A DNA stretch of 64,000 nt from NCBI GenBank assembly GCA_035048495.1, contig CM068541.1, positions 8,439,929 to 8,503,928 on the forward strand. Reading direction: 5' to 3'. Position numbers and translations under genes: made by a program. Below, in pieces: positions 1 to 12,325 of the stretch. Numbering within the stretch: the stretch's first letter is position 1; every line of letters starts with the position of its first letter. This DNA is from Euptelea pleiosperma (Eukaryota > Streptophyta > Magnoliopsida > Ranunculales > Eupteleaceae). Under the pieces are notes generated by a model that saw only the letters and a program-made list of their open reading frames with translations, searched no databases and had not been told where the DNA came from.

Positions 1-2399
1 GTTCTGCTGCGTGGGTGTTTAGTATGGTGGTACTTGGTGGTGTTACACGACTGACTCGATCTGGTCTGTCCATGACTGACTGGAAATTCACTGGTAGCCT
101 CCCTCCTCTATCAGAGGAACAATGGTTGGTTGAATTTGATAAATATAAGCAGTCCCCCGAGTACAAGCGGTTAGTCTAAACACCATAATGTCACTTTACT
201 GTTAATAATACCTGCTCTGTCAAACCTCTGATGTACTCGAGAAGGAGATTTATTTATGCTCTGAACTTGCAAATCCTTAAGTTCTACAAGTCTTTCTAAG
301 CAGTTGATATAATGAAGTCTTTCAAGTTAATGGAACTTTGTTGTTTTTTTTTTTTTCTTCTCTTTTCTTTTGGTGGGTTAGCTGGGGTATGAAAGATCCC
401 TACCAGATATATTAATAATATGAATACAAGCATAATGAACGTAAATATTCTAGGATTTTTTGTGTATATAATTTAAGTTGTCATGTCATTTTATGTGGGA
501 GTAAAAGCTCCATTGATCTTGGTTATATAACTTGTCATTTGACCACTTGCAGAGTAAACAAAGGGATGAGCATTGAAGATTTTAAATTCATATATTGGAT
601 GGAATATGCACACCGGATGTGGGGAAGAGGATTGGGGGTCATCTTTGCTCTGCCGTTTTCATATTTTCTTCGTAAGGGATACATTACCTTTGGACTTGGA
701 CTGAGACTTTCTGCTCTCTTTGCACTTGGTGCTGGGCAGGGACTTATTGGCTGGTGGATGGTGAAAAGTGGTTTAGAGGTAAGAAGCACTTAATGCCCTG
801 TTAATGTGTATTGATATTTATTTGCTGGTCATGAAATTCACCAATATGCATCGGTTTTTGTAGGAGCCAGTTTATGAATATGTTCAGCCAAGAGTAAGCC
901 CTTACCGTCTTGCAGCTCATCTTACGTCAGCATTTGTTATATACTGTGGCCTTCTTTGGACTGCTCTTTCAGTTGTCATGCCTGAACCACCTACCGGGAC
1001 CATTGCTTGGGTTCGTGGGGCAGCCAAAGTTCAAAGACTTGCCCTTCCTGTAAGCTTCCTTGTTGGCATTACTGCTGTGTCAGGGGCCTTTGTTGCAGGA
1101 AACGATGCGGTATGAAAGTATCCCGTTCTTGTCTTGTTTCCCATCTACATCCAGATAAACCTGGCTGGTTCTACTAAGCCAATTCTGATGTAACGGCTGA
1201 TCTCATGTTTGATTAACAGGGCCATGCTTTTAATACTTTTCCAAAGATGGGTGATACATGGATTCCAGATGATATTTTTAGCATGGAGCCACTTCTACGC
1301 AATTTCTTTGAGAATACATCAACAGTGCAGGTAACTTGTTCCATGCTAATTTTTTTTTTTCTGCGGATATTTGCAACTTGAAGTTGTAAATAGGCAAGCC
1401 TTGTACATTTGAAGCACCTTTCTGAAGCATCTTCTCCCAGTTATCTCATAATTATCAAAAAGAAAATTGTTAAAAAGAATTCGAACTTTATATTAGCACA
1501 ATAGTATATAAGTTCATTTATAGTAATTAAAAAATGACTTCTGATATTTGAGAGACAAATAAATGCCCTTTCGTATAAAAACTAATACAGCTTCCCTTAC
1601 ACTTCCATTGCCTAACTTAAAAACCACCACATCATGATTCCACCATCCACTTCCTGCAACCAGGCTTTAATACCAAGATTGTTGCCAGGAACTAATTAAA
1701 AGAAAGCCGCAATATTGTTTTAATTTTCTAAAGTTTACAATTGTATGAACTTGAAAAATAGTTTAAGGAAAATATATGGAAATTCTGAAGAAAAGAGTAT
1801 AATTTGCTTCATATGCTGTAAACTCTGTTGAGTAGCTCAATGTATGAATGGGCTAATAAGGCCTTTTTTATCCTAAAAATATTTTCGGGGGAATACTAAG
1901 TATAGTTCTTCAGTAGTAGCTACAATATATTCTTTCCCTATGGTTTTGCAGCTCGATCACCGTATTCTAGCAACTGCAACATTGTTTTCAATTAGCGGTT
2001 TGTGGTGGGCTTCAAGAAAATTGGACCTACATCCTGCTGTACAATCCTTAATTGGGAGCACCATGGGCATGGCAGCTCTTCAGGTAATTGTGCTCTGTCG
2101 AGATTGTCGTGTTTTTCAAATCTATTCTTCCCAATTCCAGTTATTTTGTAAATAGTAATACAATGGCAGTCCTTTGATTAATTCTATAATAATTTTTTTC
2201 AATAATTATGCAGGTCACCTTGGGGATATCAACACTTCTGTCATATGTTCCGGTTTCACTTGGCACTGCCCATCAAGCTGGGGCATTAACTCTGTTGACA
2301 TTTATGATCCTCCTAAATCATTCTGTTAGAAGGCAATCGTTACCCCTGCTCAAATCTTTGGGTTCAGTTGCGAGGACACCTGCTGCCATTAAGTCATAA
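1..2399 (+). CDS. COX15: Haem A synthase COX15 (cytochrome c oxidase assembly), 3' six exons
   Basis: COX15 converts haem O to haem A in the mitochondrial inner membrane for cytochrome c oxidase. The first part of the gene lies left of the window. Exons read 3-169, 553-778, 864-1109, 1220-1330, 1952-2083 and 2214-2399. Every junction is GT-AG and the frame is open across 1068 nt (355 residues plus TAA at 2397-2399). The first and second exons join inside an Arg codon; the other junctions are in phase 0. The four family histidines thought to bind haem are all present: EYAHRMWGR in exon 2, RLAAHLTSA in exon 3, LDHR at the start of exon 5 and GTAHQAG in exon 6. Several hydrophobic segments alternate with short loops, as in a polytopic protein. 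The fourth intron is the longest (621 nt). I see no lesion, so it is probably functional. SmD1 faces it tail to tail. Confidence 0.95.
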
Positions 2400-4066
2400 A
2401 TTATTATTTTCTTCATCCTTGATAAGTTCTATTAGGCATTAATTTTGATATAGTGATTAGGAGTGTCTAGCTTGGTGTTTTGGATTATTACGCCCCAATT
2501 TCTAGCGTCCAACTTTCCACATGCATGGAAAGAAAAGACATTTTGCGCTTGGAAGACCCATTGTTGCTCAGGTTCATGGATGCTGCTGAAACCAATCCAG
2601 CTAGATTACGCCTTTGATTGGCTATTCAGCATTCTGTAAGTTTTTTTTTTATTGATGAGAATAATTGATTGTTGTAATTGTATCATACAGAACTTTTGAA
2701 TTGAAGCAGTCTAGTCTCTCTTTTCCATCTCTATACACTATTTCTAGTCTGTTGTTTGCTGCCAAGTCGTGTTTGTCAAAAGACACAACAAAGTATTAAA
2801 CAGTCTGTCAAGTGCTTGCTGACATTTCTTGAATTTTTTTATTAGGGTAACTATACAGGACCTTAATGGTAAAAAGCCGAGTATATTCACCATGAAGAGT
2901 ATACAACTAGGAAAAATAAGAGGGTTGTGGTAGAGTAAAGGGGTTATATTCATGTTTATCCAAAAAAAAAAAAAAATCAGGAGATTTATATAATGACCGT
3001 TTGGATAGGTACAAGTACAACTGCACAGGACTGAACAACATAAAACCCAATAGGGGACATGGTTCAAAATCTCAGGATTGGAGGCTGGACTGGTGGGTGG
3101 TGATCCCAATTCGGATCAAAGGCTAGATCGGTGGTCTCAGACCATCTCGCTTGAGATGATGTGAGGGCTCTTCATGGAACAGTGCATCTCAGGTGAGAGT
3201 CGTGAGATGATCCCATTTCAGGATGTCTCAGTAACTGACCGATGGATCCCATTTCAGGATGTCTCAGTGACTGACAATCCTGATCTCGTTCTGGATCAGG
3301 CGATCCATGACAGTATCTGCCGAGACTTGGAACTATGTTGTGGGGGAGGGTGATGGGTGAAAACATGCCTTCCCCTAAAATTGGGCCAATGCAATTTTGG
3401 TGTCAATTTGTTGGTTGTGGGAACTGCAAGACATCAAACAATCAATCCCAAACACAGATGGTGCACAATAAAAAAATAGCACCAAGTTGCCAACTGCCTT
3501 CCAGGTCCGTGGCAAGCCGCTTGAGTTCCCAGCAGCGGAACTATACATGCCATGACAGGAACTGCCTAAGAAATCTAAACTAAAATTCAATGAGCTAGAG
3601 GAAACAATCAAATGCTCATAACCAGAACAACAACAATCTCCCTTACTGGGGGACCTTTTGGCATAGAAAAAGATCCTAAAAGTTGCCTGCAAATCTGCTG
3701 TTGCAGTGGTGCATCTCACTTATTAATGCAATGCATGCTTAACACATTACTTGGAAGACATTTCAACCATTAACAACTTCAATATCATTTAACAATAAAG
3801 TCTCAAGAGACAAATTGAGTTATCATAAATCAAATTCCATCCATTTCCTCGTAGGTAATGAATCCGTATGATTGAGCTCTGTTCATAATAGTATTAAAAT
3901 AACAAAGCTCAGGCTACATCGGGAGAACTTAGTAGATATAGAAAGGTCAACAACAATCCAGCTCTTTTTATGCCCCAAAGGGACGTCTCCACTAACATTT
4001 TCCCTATGCATGCAGCCTATTTGTACATAAGCAGATGTTGCAAAAATTGATAAGATCAAAACACAA
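2400..4066. other. Intergenic region between convergent COX15 and SmD1
   Basis: This stretch holds the 3' UTRs of the two convergent genes and low-complexity sequence. Open frames here are short and have no recognisable protein features. Apart from a short direct repeat at 3210-3275 I see no gene and no clear transposon. Confidence 0.6.
3210..3275. repeat. Two-copy 30-bp direct repeat
   Basis: A 30-bp unit beginning ATCCCATTTCAGGATGTCTC occurs at 3210-3239 and 3246-3275 (36-bp period) with one A/G difference. It looks like a local tandem duplication. Confidence 0.8.
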
Positions 4067-7000
4067 CTAGCGTCCTCGTCCACGTCCTCGCCCACGTCCA
4101 CGGCCACGACCACGTCCCAAAGGCCTCCCTGAATACATAAACAAAACTTAATAAACTGACATCATGGAGGACAAACCAATAACATGGCAATGAAAAAGAA
4201 CAAAAAACTATGGTTTATAAAAATGTTATATAACACTAATCATAATTATAACCCTGCAAGACTTATGTTATTTGCAAAAAAAAGCTAAAAACATGATAGC
4301 GGACTTAATGTTACAATGCCCGTTTTCTGCTATTTTACAGTTATCAATGTTATTTTGAATTTTTAAAAAAAAAAAAATTTGGCCTTTTTTTACTATGTGT
4401 CCAGTTATAACGGCTAGCCGTTGTAACGGACATAATGGTAATGTTACCTGTCCATTATAATGTCATAACAGTCCAATTTAAACCTTGCGAAAAGCTACAA
4501 AGAAATGTACAATACCAGCAGTTGGCTTCTTGGGCTTGACTCTTGGTGTCTCCTCCACCAACAAAGTCTCGAGGTTCAAGCTGTCAGGAAGGATATAATA
4601 GCGGATGTTGTTACCCCTCACACTCAGGTGATCAAGAGTCACTGGGTTTTTTCCCTTCAGTGTGAGCTTCACTGTCTTCAAATGAGTATTCATACTAATA
4701 TCTACACCTGTACAATCCAGCAAAGCCAATAGTCAGAATTTTTAATCACAATTCCATACAACTGTAGTTGTTTCTTCTTCCACCTATTACTGGCGGAGGA
4801 ATTCTCTTTAAAACAGTTCACATTTGAAGGATTGGAACACCATCCTCAGAGGACTTCGACCAGTGATACTACATGATGAATATTATGAGGGTGTCTATCA
4901 TATTTTGGTTTCCCATCACTAGAATCATTTTGCTGCCCAGCCAATTTTTTCAAAATACACCATCTTGAAATGAGTAAACTCTTTCAAAATTAGGACCTAC
5001 TCTACTGCCATCTTCTTGTCTCTTGAGCTCTGATACCTAGATATTTCTACTTGCTTAACCTATCCATATCAACTCTTTATTATACTGATATTGGTACCAA
5101 ATACTGCAGTGGTACTTGTAGGATACGAATTTGATGTTTCCTTCTATATTCTTGGTTAGTTTCTTAATGCCTAATTTATTTTTTTAGTATTTCTAAATAA
5201 GACTTGGGCAAATGTAAAAAAATTCACTAGGTCGATTCTCCTGCATATCCTAAAGCAAGTCTGGCATGTTGCAAAGGCTAAAAAAGTACACTAATAAAAC
5301 ATGTTGGATACGATACTACTATCTACATCTGTGTCTTTAACTTCAGGACATAACAAGTCTTATCCCCACTCCCCATATCTAGGCAACTTTGTTATTGAGA
5401 TCCCTTGAAGGTGTGGCTCTTCCGTTCAATATTTAGTTGTAGATTCTTTCCAAATTTTCCACCAAAAGCAAACAAAAGAATATCCCAAAGAGTTATAATT
5501 CATCTGCTGACAGGAGGTATGACATCTCATCTTATGAGCGAATTGGCCACTTTTCCTGGAAAAATCCATTCCCCACAAGAAAGACAGGTTTTGATAGTTC
5601 TCTAACTACATTGCAACAAAGGAAAAGTAACCAGCGCTTTCTTTCTTCTACACACACACACACATATACAAAAGCATAAGGATCATGTGCTAGCCAACCA
5701 TAAGGAGATTATCTACAACAGACATAAACAAAAGCATCAACTATTCAGTGAACCAGACATCTTCAACTTTTAACTTTAAGAATTGGGAGAACAAGTGGTA
5801 GGGGCCTCAATCAAGTTTCCAAAGAATCACTGAACAGAAGTGTGCCTGTTATGATCCCATTTCCATATATTCTTTTTCTTTCATTATTTAATTCAGTGTT
5901 TGAGTGGGTTTTATATATTCTTTCTTCTTAGGAATAAGAATTTCCTGAGTTTACAAATGTAACTGGGTTTTTGGGTGGATCTTAACAAACATTTACGAGA
6001 TTAAATGATTCCTAAGAGCATGGGGTTGGGTTTTGTGAATAAGTGTAGTTGGGTTATGCTATCATGCTTTACCTACATCATATAGTTACTGAATGAGAGG
6101 AAAATGATGATGGATCTTTATTATCCGAACATCACTTATACAATACTTATCAAAAGCAAAATAACTTACAGAAACATCCTAACAAAAAGGGAACTAAGAT
6201 CTTCCAATGTTGTTGAAAATAATTTAGAAAATGACTAGGGCTGCAAGATTTGGACTTGAAATAATCAAGGCCATTTCTGTTTTTTATCCTTTTACAAGGA
6301 TTCCACTTGGGCCAGTTATACTCCATTACTCCCACATCATGCATTAAGGTATGAAACACTGCAATTCCTCCTAGTCTAAAAGTGTTTAGTTGGACAATAA
6401 TAGCAGATAGAAGTTTCACTTGCGACAACCTTCAATAATTTCCTTGAATAATTTCTACTCATAAAAAAAAACCAAAAACTAAAAATAAAAACAAAGATAA
6501 AAATCTAATATTTTTCAGTATGTATTAGCATTCTAGTTGCGGTTCCCCAGATTTGGGGAAACTCAAACAGAGCTCACCTACAAAACCCCATTCGAGAGCA
6601 GTACAAGCAGTTTCTAAAGCATATTAGTTAGGCAATGGGACTGCTAAAGCCTCAAACCATCCACATTAGTATCAGCATATCCATATGCAAGACAACTGTA
6701 CATGATTCTCTACTTCTAATCCTACATTCCATTTTTCTCCTCTTTATCAGACAATGCAGAACCTAGGGTTTCTATTAGTCTAATCTTACTGCCCAACAAG
6801 CTACTCAAAGTCTCAAACTAATCAACAACACGCCATGAAAAGCTGAAACAATCGAAGATATTCACCAAACAAACCAACAGAGTTCCTTCAAATAAGAGGC
6901 AAAGTTGAAGAACAAAAAAGAGAAACCCCAGGGTTGGACAAAACCCTAATCGTACGGTAAAGCAGAAGGAAATCACAAAATGCGACGAACTAATGAAAAT

Positions 7001-7245
7001 GCAGAGATATGTTCTGCTACTAAGGAGATTGAGAGGAACCTGTGATGGTGCCATGAACAACAGTTCCGTTCTTGAGCTCGATCGACACAGTCTCGTTGTT
7101 CAACTTCATCAAAAACCTATAATTTTTATCAGATCAAATCGAAGAGAGCAAAGAAGAAGATCATTTACAGTTCGAAAGAGCATAAAAAATCAAGAAAATA
7201 ACCAAAAAGAAAAAAAAGGAAAAGTGTTTACCTAACGAGCTTCAT
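4067..7245 (-). CDS. SmD1: Small nuclear ribonucleoprotein Sm D1
   Basis: SmD1 is one of seven Sm proteins that form the ring on U1, U2, U4 and U5 snRNAs in the spliceosome. Four minus-strand exons join cleanly: 7245-7232, 7116-7040, 4707-4516 and 4128-4067, with GT-AG introns and a total of 114 residues plus TAG. The protein begins [20 protein letters not shown], the Sm1 part. Exon 3 carries the Sm2 part ([16 protein letters not shown]) followed by a Lys/Pro linker. Exon 4 is a C-terminal run of Arg-Gly dipeptides, the part that is normally symmetrically dimethylated. The length matches plant SmD1. The second intron is about 2.3 kb, and the third (388 nt) holds a degraded family-M fragment near 4310-4490. 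The start is the only ATG that gives the conserved N terminus. It appears intact. Confidence 0.96.
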
Positions 7246-7415
7246 TTTTTGGCGAGCGGAGAGAGAAGCTAGGACCAGTCAAGAAGCAGGAGCGGAGAAC
7301 CTGCTTTAAGGACCTATAAAACGAAGAGAGTATAGTGTGGTCTGTTTAGGGCTTGGGTTCGAGCCTTCTTTTCAGAAAAATTTTGTCTTACGAATTGCTT
7401 GACCCGGGAAAAATC
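7246..7415 (-). promoter_or_regulatory. SmD1 leader and proximal upstream region
   Basis: On the minus strand the sequence before the ATG is pyrimidine-rich (CTTCTCTCTCC near 7270), as in plant housekeeping leaders. A weak TATA-like stretch lies near 7315. A transposon begins at 7416, so the spared upstream region is only about 170 bp. Confidence 0.4.
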
Positions 7416-7593
7416 GAGTAAAACTTCTATCATACGAAATTGTAAATCACACAATCACAAGCCAATGAGTTCTCGGCACGTACACAAGTGCTTTGTAACG
7501 TGCCCATGTGATTTTGCTTTTAGGTGTACGTGCCGAGAACTCATTGGCTGTGTTTGTGTGATTTGTTATCCCATTGTGACAGAAGTTTTACTC
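7416..7593. mobile_element. MITE family A, copy 1
   Basis: A 178-bp foldback element with ends GAGTAAAACTTC and GAAGTTTTACTC. The inner arms carry AGTTCTCGGCACGTACAC and its reverse complement. Copies of nearly the same length occur at 39650-39827 and, inverted, at 62756-62934. No TSD is visible at this copy; the second copy shows one of 9-10 bp. Confidence 0.9.
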
Positions 7594-7668
7594 ATGCTAT
7601 GATTATGCAAAATTTTGATGCAGGTGTCCCTCAAATTGCCATGTAGTACTCTTTCGGCCGTACTGACT

Positions 7669-8044
7669 AAGTAAAACTTTGATGACAGAGCCCTATCATC
7701 AAGATCGATCACAGGGCGCAATATGAGCCACGTGGCACACTCTTAGATGACTCGGACCGTATGGATGTTTGGCCAATCCTAAGTGGACCTACAAACCAAA
7801 ACTCAGCTCGATTAGAGATTTCTAGGCGTTGGATTGGAATTATTTTCATGGGTTGATTTTATCGGTGGAAATTTGAGCATTATTAACCATTATTTGAGGT
7901 ACAAAGATCTAAAGGTTTGAAATCACTAATCAAGCTGATTTTTGGTTTGCAGCTCCACCCAGGGATTGGAAAACATCCGTACCATCAGTCATCTAAGAGT
8001 GTGCACCGTGGTTCATATTGCGCCCTGTCATCAAAGTTTTACTC
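7669..8044. mobile_element. MITE family B, copy 1 (Mutator-like)
   Basis: A long palindromic element. Its left end AAGTAAAACTTTGATGACAG mirrors the right end ...CATCAAAGTTTTACTC. Flanks GTACTGACT and CTACTGATC match at 6 of 9 positions, a decayed 9-bp TSD. The left arm holds the palindrome GCCACGTGGC. Each arm repeats the family core (GGATGTTTGGCCAATCC, GGACCTACAAACCAAAA). Confidence 0.85.
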
Positions 8045-8054
8045 CTACTGATCC

Positions 8055-8309
8055 ATGAATGTTTTGCAATGTGGTGTGCCCGGCCATACACCAAAAATCA
8101 GTGTGATTGGTGATTCTTAGCCATTGATTTTGAGCACTTTTTCATCATGTGCTTGGAACCAACCCATAGACCTGTTCATGAAGCCCACTGATTTTTGGTG
8201 TGTAGGTCAACCAAAAGTCTGCATCATAGAAGGACTCATTTTGTCCATCAATACCCTGGATGTGGCAATTTGGGAGTATATTTATCTGTCATGGTGTTTG
8301 AGTAATCAA
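8055..8309. repeat. Family C foldback repeat, degraded
   Basis: Mirror halves around 8090-8215 share CCAAAAATCAGTGTGATTGG and a reverse-complement-like CCACTGATTTTTGGTGTGTAGG. A relative lies at about 61950-62270. Ends are not definable. Confidence 0.5.
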
Positions 8310-8318
8310 CACCACATG

Positions 8319-9449
8319 GAGTAGAACCCTTGTTAGCAATCACCCGATTAATTCATGAATTTTATGTTTTTTTTTCAAGTAAAGCTTTATTTGTCCGAAT
8401 ATTTGAATAATTTGAAAAAATTGATTTTTTTCAAGTTCAAATGAATTGAACACGTTTTTAAGATGTTTTGAAAAATTCGTACCAAAAAAACAACGGGCCA
8501 GAATTGTTGTTTATTCCTAGGAAAACAACGTTGAAGATATGTTGTTTTTCTTTGTCCATCAATTACTCTACTACTTGGGTAGATCTTCAGCAATCACCCC
8601 CCCTAAGTACAATAGATGCCGTTAACCTAGGCCATGGGTCTTTTTGATCACCCATTGACCTCGTGAAGGTAAGTATATTTCTCACCTTATATTCTAGTCA
8701 TATTTATATAACTCAAACTCCCTTAACTATCACTTATTTCGGGATTAAAGTAGAAAAAATAAAAAGTGCTTGAACCACTAGTCCCTATATTTTATTTAGC
8801 TAAAGATAAAAAGTAATTAGAACAAAACATGCTTATTGGTGGACTCAACCTCAAATAGTATATTGACTCCCTTTCAGCATGGACCGAATTTTTGGTAACT
8901 ATAATACATTGGACTATGATAACTATATTATTAAATATAATGATTATCTTTCAAAATGTACCAAAATTTTAAAGTAGAACGTATAAAATATGTATAAATC
9001 ATATGCTGAAATTTATCGTTTATTGAATTTTTGACCGAATATTTGATTGGATTTTTGAAACCCCCCGTATCGACTCTTTGCCGTATTATGAATTGCTAAC
9101 AAGGAGTAGAACTTTGCCGACCGGCCACAATATGACCCACGTGGCCCACACTTAGAATATACCGATCATACGAATGTTTGGCATACCCTAAATGGACATA
9201 CAGACCAAACATTAACCTGATTAATGATTTCTAAGCATCAGATTGGAGTCATTTTCATGGGTTGATTTTTAACTATGGAATTTGAACATTATTGACCATT
9301 ATTTAGGGTACAATGATCTAAAGGTTTGAAATCACTAATCAAACTGACTTTTTATTTGTAGGTCCACTTAGGGATTGGCCAAACATCCATTCGGTCCTTG
9401 TCCTCTAAGATTGTGCCACGTACTAGTGACAGTCAACAAAGTTTTACTC
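8319..9449. mobile_element. MITE family B, copy 2, split by a hAT element
   Basis: The left end GAGTAGAAC is at 8319-8327 and the right end GTTTTACTC finishes at 9449. A perfect 9-bp TSD CACCACATG lies at 8310-8318 and 9450-9458. Only nine bases of the left end precede an inserted hAT element (8328-9104); the body resumes at 9113. Confidence 0.9.
8328..9104. mobile_element. hAT-like element family I, copy 1
   Basis: A 777-bp element with terminal inverted repeats CCTTGTTAGCAAT / ATTGCTAACAAGG and a perfect 8-bp TSD AGTAGAAC (8320-8327 and 9105-9112). The TSD length points to the hAT superfamily. No transposase frame is present, so it is non-autonomous. A second, inverted copy with its own 8-bp TSD is at 13101-16160. 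Confidence 0.9.
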
Positions 9450-9486
9450 CACCACATGCTGACGCGGGATTTACATGTTTCAAAAT

Positions 9487-9545
9487 AGTAGAACTTTATT
9501 GACGGACGACAATACAAGCCATGTGGTACACTCTTAGAGACCACA
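9487..9545. repeat. Truncated family B left end
   Basis: About 60 bp resembling the family B terminus (AGTAGAACTTTATTGAC ... GTACACTCTTAGAG), ending abruptly at unrelated sequence. Confidence 0.5.
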
Positions 9546-9759
9546 AACCCTAATAATTGATGTTTAGCTCAGCTCTAGGTGATTCTATTGGAGATTTGGT
9601 TGAAGAGACTAAGCCTAAACACGAGGGAAATAGTGACAACACTAATTTTATCAAAAGGAAGACATTAATTCCTTTATGGCCCCCACTAAACATAATGAGG
9701 ACCATTTCAAACTCCCATCGGAGAAGCTTCAATTGGCAAAATTCAAGGTCACTACTAGA

Positions 9760-10135
9760 AGGTCTTTTGGAAGAAGCCGAATTTGGATGTTGTTGCATTT
9801 AATGTGGATGGGGCTTCTTCCAGTCAGAAGCTTGCTAGTGGTGGTGATGTTATCAAAGACCACAATGACAACCTTATTATGACATCTCCATTCTTTTTAT
9901 AGTGAGGGTACTAATAACTTAATTAGCTGAGTTGAGGGTCATTATATATTTGATGGGCTTAAGTTGTACAAAAAGTTGGCATTCACAAAATTCAAATTCA
10001 GTCGAATTCGAAGTTAGTGGTCTCGTGGATTACTAAGTCTTCTTATGTTCCTTGGCTCCTTAAAACGTCGTGGTGGAAAATCATGGATATATTAAAAGAG
10101 TTCCAGTTCTCTATAAATCACATATATAGGCTCGG
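9760..10135 (+). pseudogene. Relic of a LINE-type RNase H domain
   Basis: Translated pieces match the plant LINE RNase H pattern: FNVDGAS, then a Gly-rich stretch and VIKDHNDNLI, and further on SKLVVSWI, PWLL and INHIYR. The pieces lie in different frames with stops, so it is dead. RNase H is the last domain of many plant LINE polyproteins. The sequence from 9546 to 9760 may be more of the same element but I cannot assign it. Confidence 0.6.
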
Positions 10136-10136
10136 T

Positions 10137-10699
10137 TCAGCACTTTTCCGGGAAAAGAAAACAAAAACCCGGAAAATGCCATTTTCGGATGTTTGGTTCA
10201 CATGCTGAAAAGTGGGTCCCACGAAAAACCATTTCCTTGTACCCCATTTTAAAGGAAAATGAACTTCCGCTCGTCATAAGCGGAAGTCGATTTTCAGCTA
10301 TAGATCGAGGGCCATCTCTCGCACGATCGACGACCTCTCTCTTTCACTCTCCTATCTCTCTTCTTAATCTCATATGAGCAAACTTTTGATCCCGTTTCTC
10401 CTATTGAATCTCGGTGTCGATGAAGCTCTGGAAACTGTCAAGGATTCGATCGGGTGTTAGTGGCGGTGGTGGCTACAAGAGACGACGAAGGGTAGTGACA
10501 TTTCTTCTTCTTCTTCTTCTTCATGTTTCTTATCTCTCTCAACCTCTCTCTCTCTCTCTCTCTCGATAAAATCTACAGAAGGTTGGGTTTTCAAGTAGCC
10601 GTTGTAGAGGACGGATTGCAATATGGTTAGGATTGAAGTTTTGGGTTAAGTTTTCGATGGGCGTTGTAAAGGGATTGGGTTAGGGTTTTCTAGTGGCAG
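10137..10699. other. Foldback-like sequence and CT/CTT microsatellites
   Basis: A short palindromic stretch with repeated CCGGGAAAA / CCGGAAAATG motifs (10140-10230) is followed by pyrimidine-rich sequence, a CTT repeat near 10502-10524 and a CT repeat near 10545-10565. No coding signal is seen. Confidence 0.5.
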
Positions 10700-11165
10700 T
10701 TGTAGAGGAGGCCACTACTCTCTTCCTCAAAGCCTGTGCTGCCATTTCCAGTATCAGTATTGGACAGCAGATCTACGCTTGTCTGTTGAAGAACAATGAT
10801 GTTTTTGATGATGTCTTTGTGTTGAATTAACTTCTGGATATGTACTTCAAGTGTCACCAAAATGGATTTGCAATGTGGGTTTCTAGGAAATTGCCCAACA
10901 CAAGTCAACTTCTTGCAATATTATGGTTTTTGAGATCTTAAGTTCTACTAATATGAAGTTTGCACAGAAGTTGTTTGATGAAATGCCTAACAGAGATGTC
11001 GTCTCTTGGAATGCAATGGTGGGTGCTTATGCAAATTTTAGAGAATTTGAAAATGTTTGTTAATTGTTTGACAAGATGCCGGAGAGAAATATAGTCTCAT
11101 GAAACGTGTTGATTGCTGGATTTTCTTAGAATGGCCAGAATGACGAGGCTTTGTCAATTTTTCAA
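10700..11165 (+). pseudogene. PPR protein pseudogene fragment (PLS type)
   Basis: Pentatricopeptide repeat proteins bind organellar RNA. Translation shows LFLKACAAI and GQQIYACLLKNNDVFDD, then AQKLFDEMPNRDVVSWNAM and LFDKMPERNIVS...LIAGFS, the typical order of plant PLS-class repeats. At least three in-frame stops and frame changes break it. It ends abruptly at a foldback element at 11166. It may be a captured fragment inside a transposon or a decayed gene. Confidence 0.8.
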
Positions 11166-11275
11166 CCAAACAATAGGAAATGGTATTCCAAGAAGTTGGT
11201 TTCCAGGAAGTGGCATTTCCAGGAAAACCCACTTCTGGGAATACCATTTCCCACGAACCAAATGCAGCCATAGAG
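11166..11275. repeat. Compact foldback element beside the PPR relic
   Basis: GGAAATGGTATTCC near the left and GGGAATACCATTTCC near the right form inverted arms, with CCAGGAAGTGG / CCACTTCTGGG inside. About 110 bp. No TSD is identified. Confidence 0.55.
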
Positions 11276-12120
11276 AGAGTCGAATTCTGTTGCATGCTGC
11301 AGATGACATGGCCCTAAATGGGTTATTAACCAGATCGGATATGAAATTCAGAGACAATGACCCTCCTAGACTCGTTGGTTCTATTTGTTTGGACAAGAAT
11401 GATACGCCTTATATTAGAGTAGGCTTACATCTTATTTTACTATGTCGCACTCAAATTCAACGGTTAAAAATGAACCCATGAAGACGACTCCAATCAAATG
11501 CCTAGAAATCACTAATCAGGTTGATCTTTATACCCTAGGAGATTAAGTTTGATGTTTTTCAATACCATTAAAGGAATTAATTTTCAAGGATTTATTTACC
11601 TCTTCCAGTAAATATTTTCTCATTTGTCAAAAATACCCCTATTATTTCACATTTGATTTCTAAAGATAGACAAAGATAGTTTTGTTTGAGGGTAACTTTC
11701 ATAAAATGTGAAAAATATTTACTAGAACAGATAAAATGCTCACTGGATTAAGAGGAGTCATAAAGCTAAAATCCGTTGATCTAGAAAACTTACATAGGTA
11801 AGAATCATATCTAGAAAACTACATGGGTAAGCCCTAGATGGACCTATATCCCAAATATCAGCCCGATGGTGATCTACTTATCTACATGGGTAAGCCCTTA
11901 AAACTTATTTTGGGTGAGGATGATCTACTCACCATTGAGATCATCGTCATAAGTCCAAAAATAATCAGGCCAGTCTGAGTTTTCTGACCCCACCATTCCT
12001 CACCCAAAATCAGCGGCTCTCCCATGTGGACCCTAGTTCACTCGTTTGAGTCAAACCACGGTGACCTTATAAGAACCAAATAAGTCTTCATGATTGGTTT
12101 CCTACACATCATCGTGATTC
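11276..12120. other. Non-coding region upstream of the oleosin gene
   Basis: A family-B right-half scrap lies near 11465-11530. Around 11870-12020 there is a foldback-like repeat built on 'GGTGAGGATGATCTACTCACC'-type sequence in shorter pieces, related to the repeat at 45060-45320. No gene is seen. Confidence 0.5.
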
Positions 12121-12154
12121 GTGAAGCTTCAGATCGGAAAACCTCTCGAACAGC

Positions 12155-12272
12155 TACGTGTCCCCACGCGTCCATTAACGTTTGCGACATTGCACCAAGA
12201 AAAGCCACGTAAGACCCAAAAACTGGAACAGATAAACATGTATTTGCCCACCACCACCTCGGTTATATATTA
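12155..12272 (+). promoter_or_regulatory. Oleosin promoter: ABRE-like sites and TATA box
   Basis: TACGTGTCC at about 12155-12163 and CCACGTAAG near 12205 resemble ABRE/G-box cores bound by bZIP factors of the ABI5 type. TATATATTA at 12264-12272 is about 55-60 bp before the ATG. This suits seed or ABA-linked expression, which is known for oleosins; the function here is inferred. Confidence 0.6.
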
Positions 12273-12325
12273 TCCTCCATCTCCAACACGAAGCCAAAGA
12301 AAACCAGAGAGGTCAAAGAGAAACA

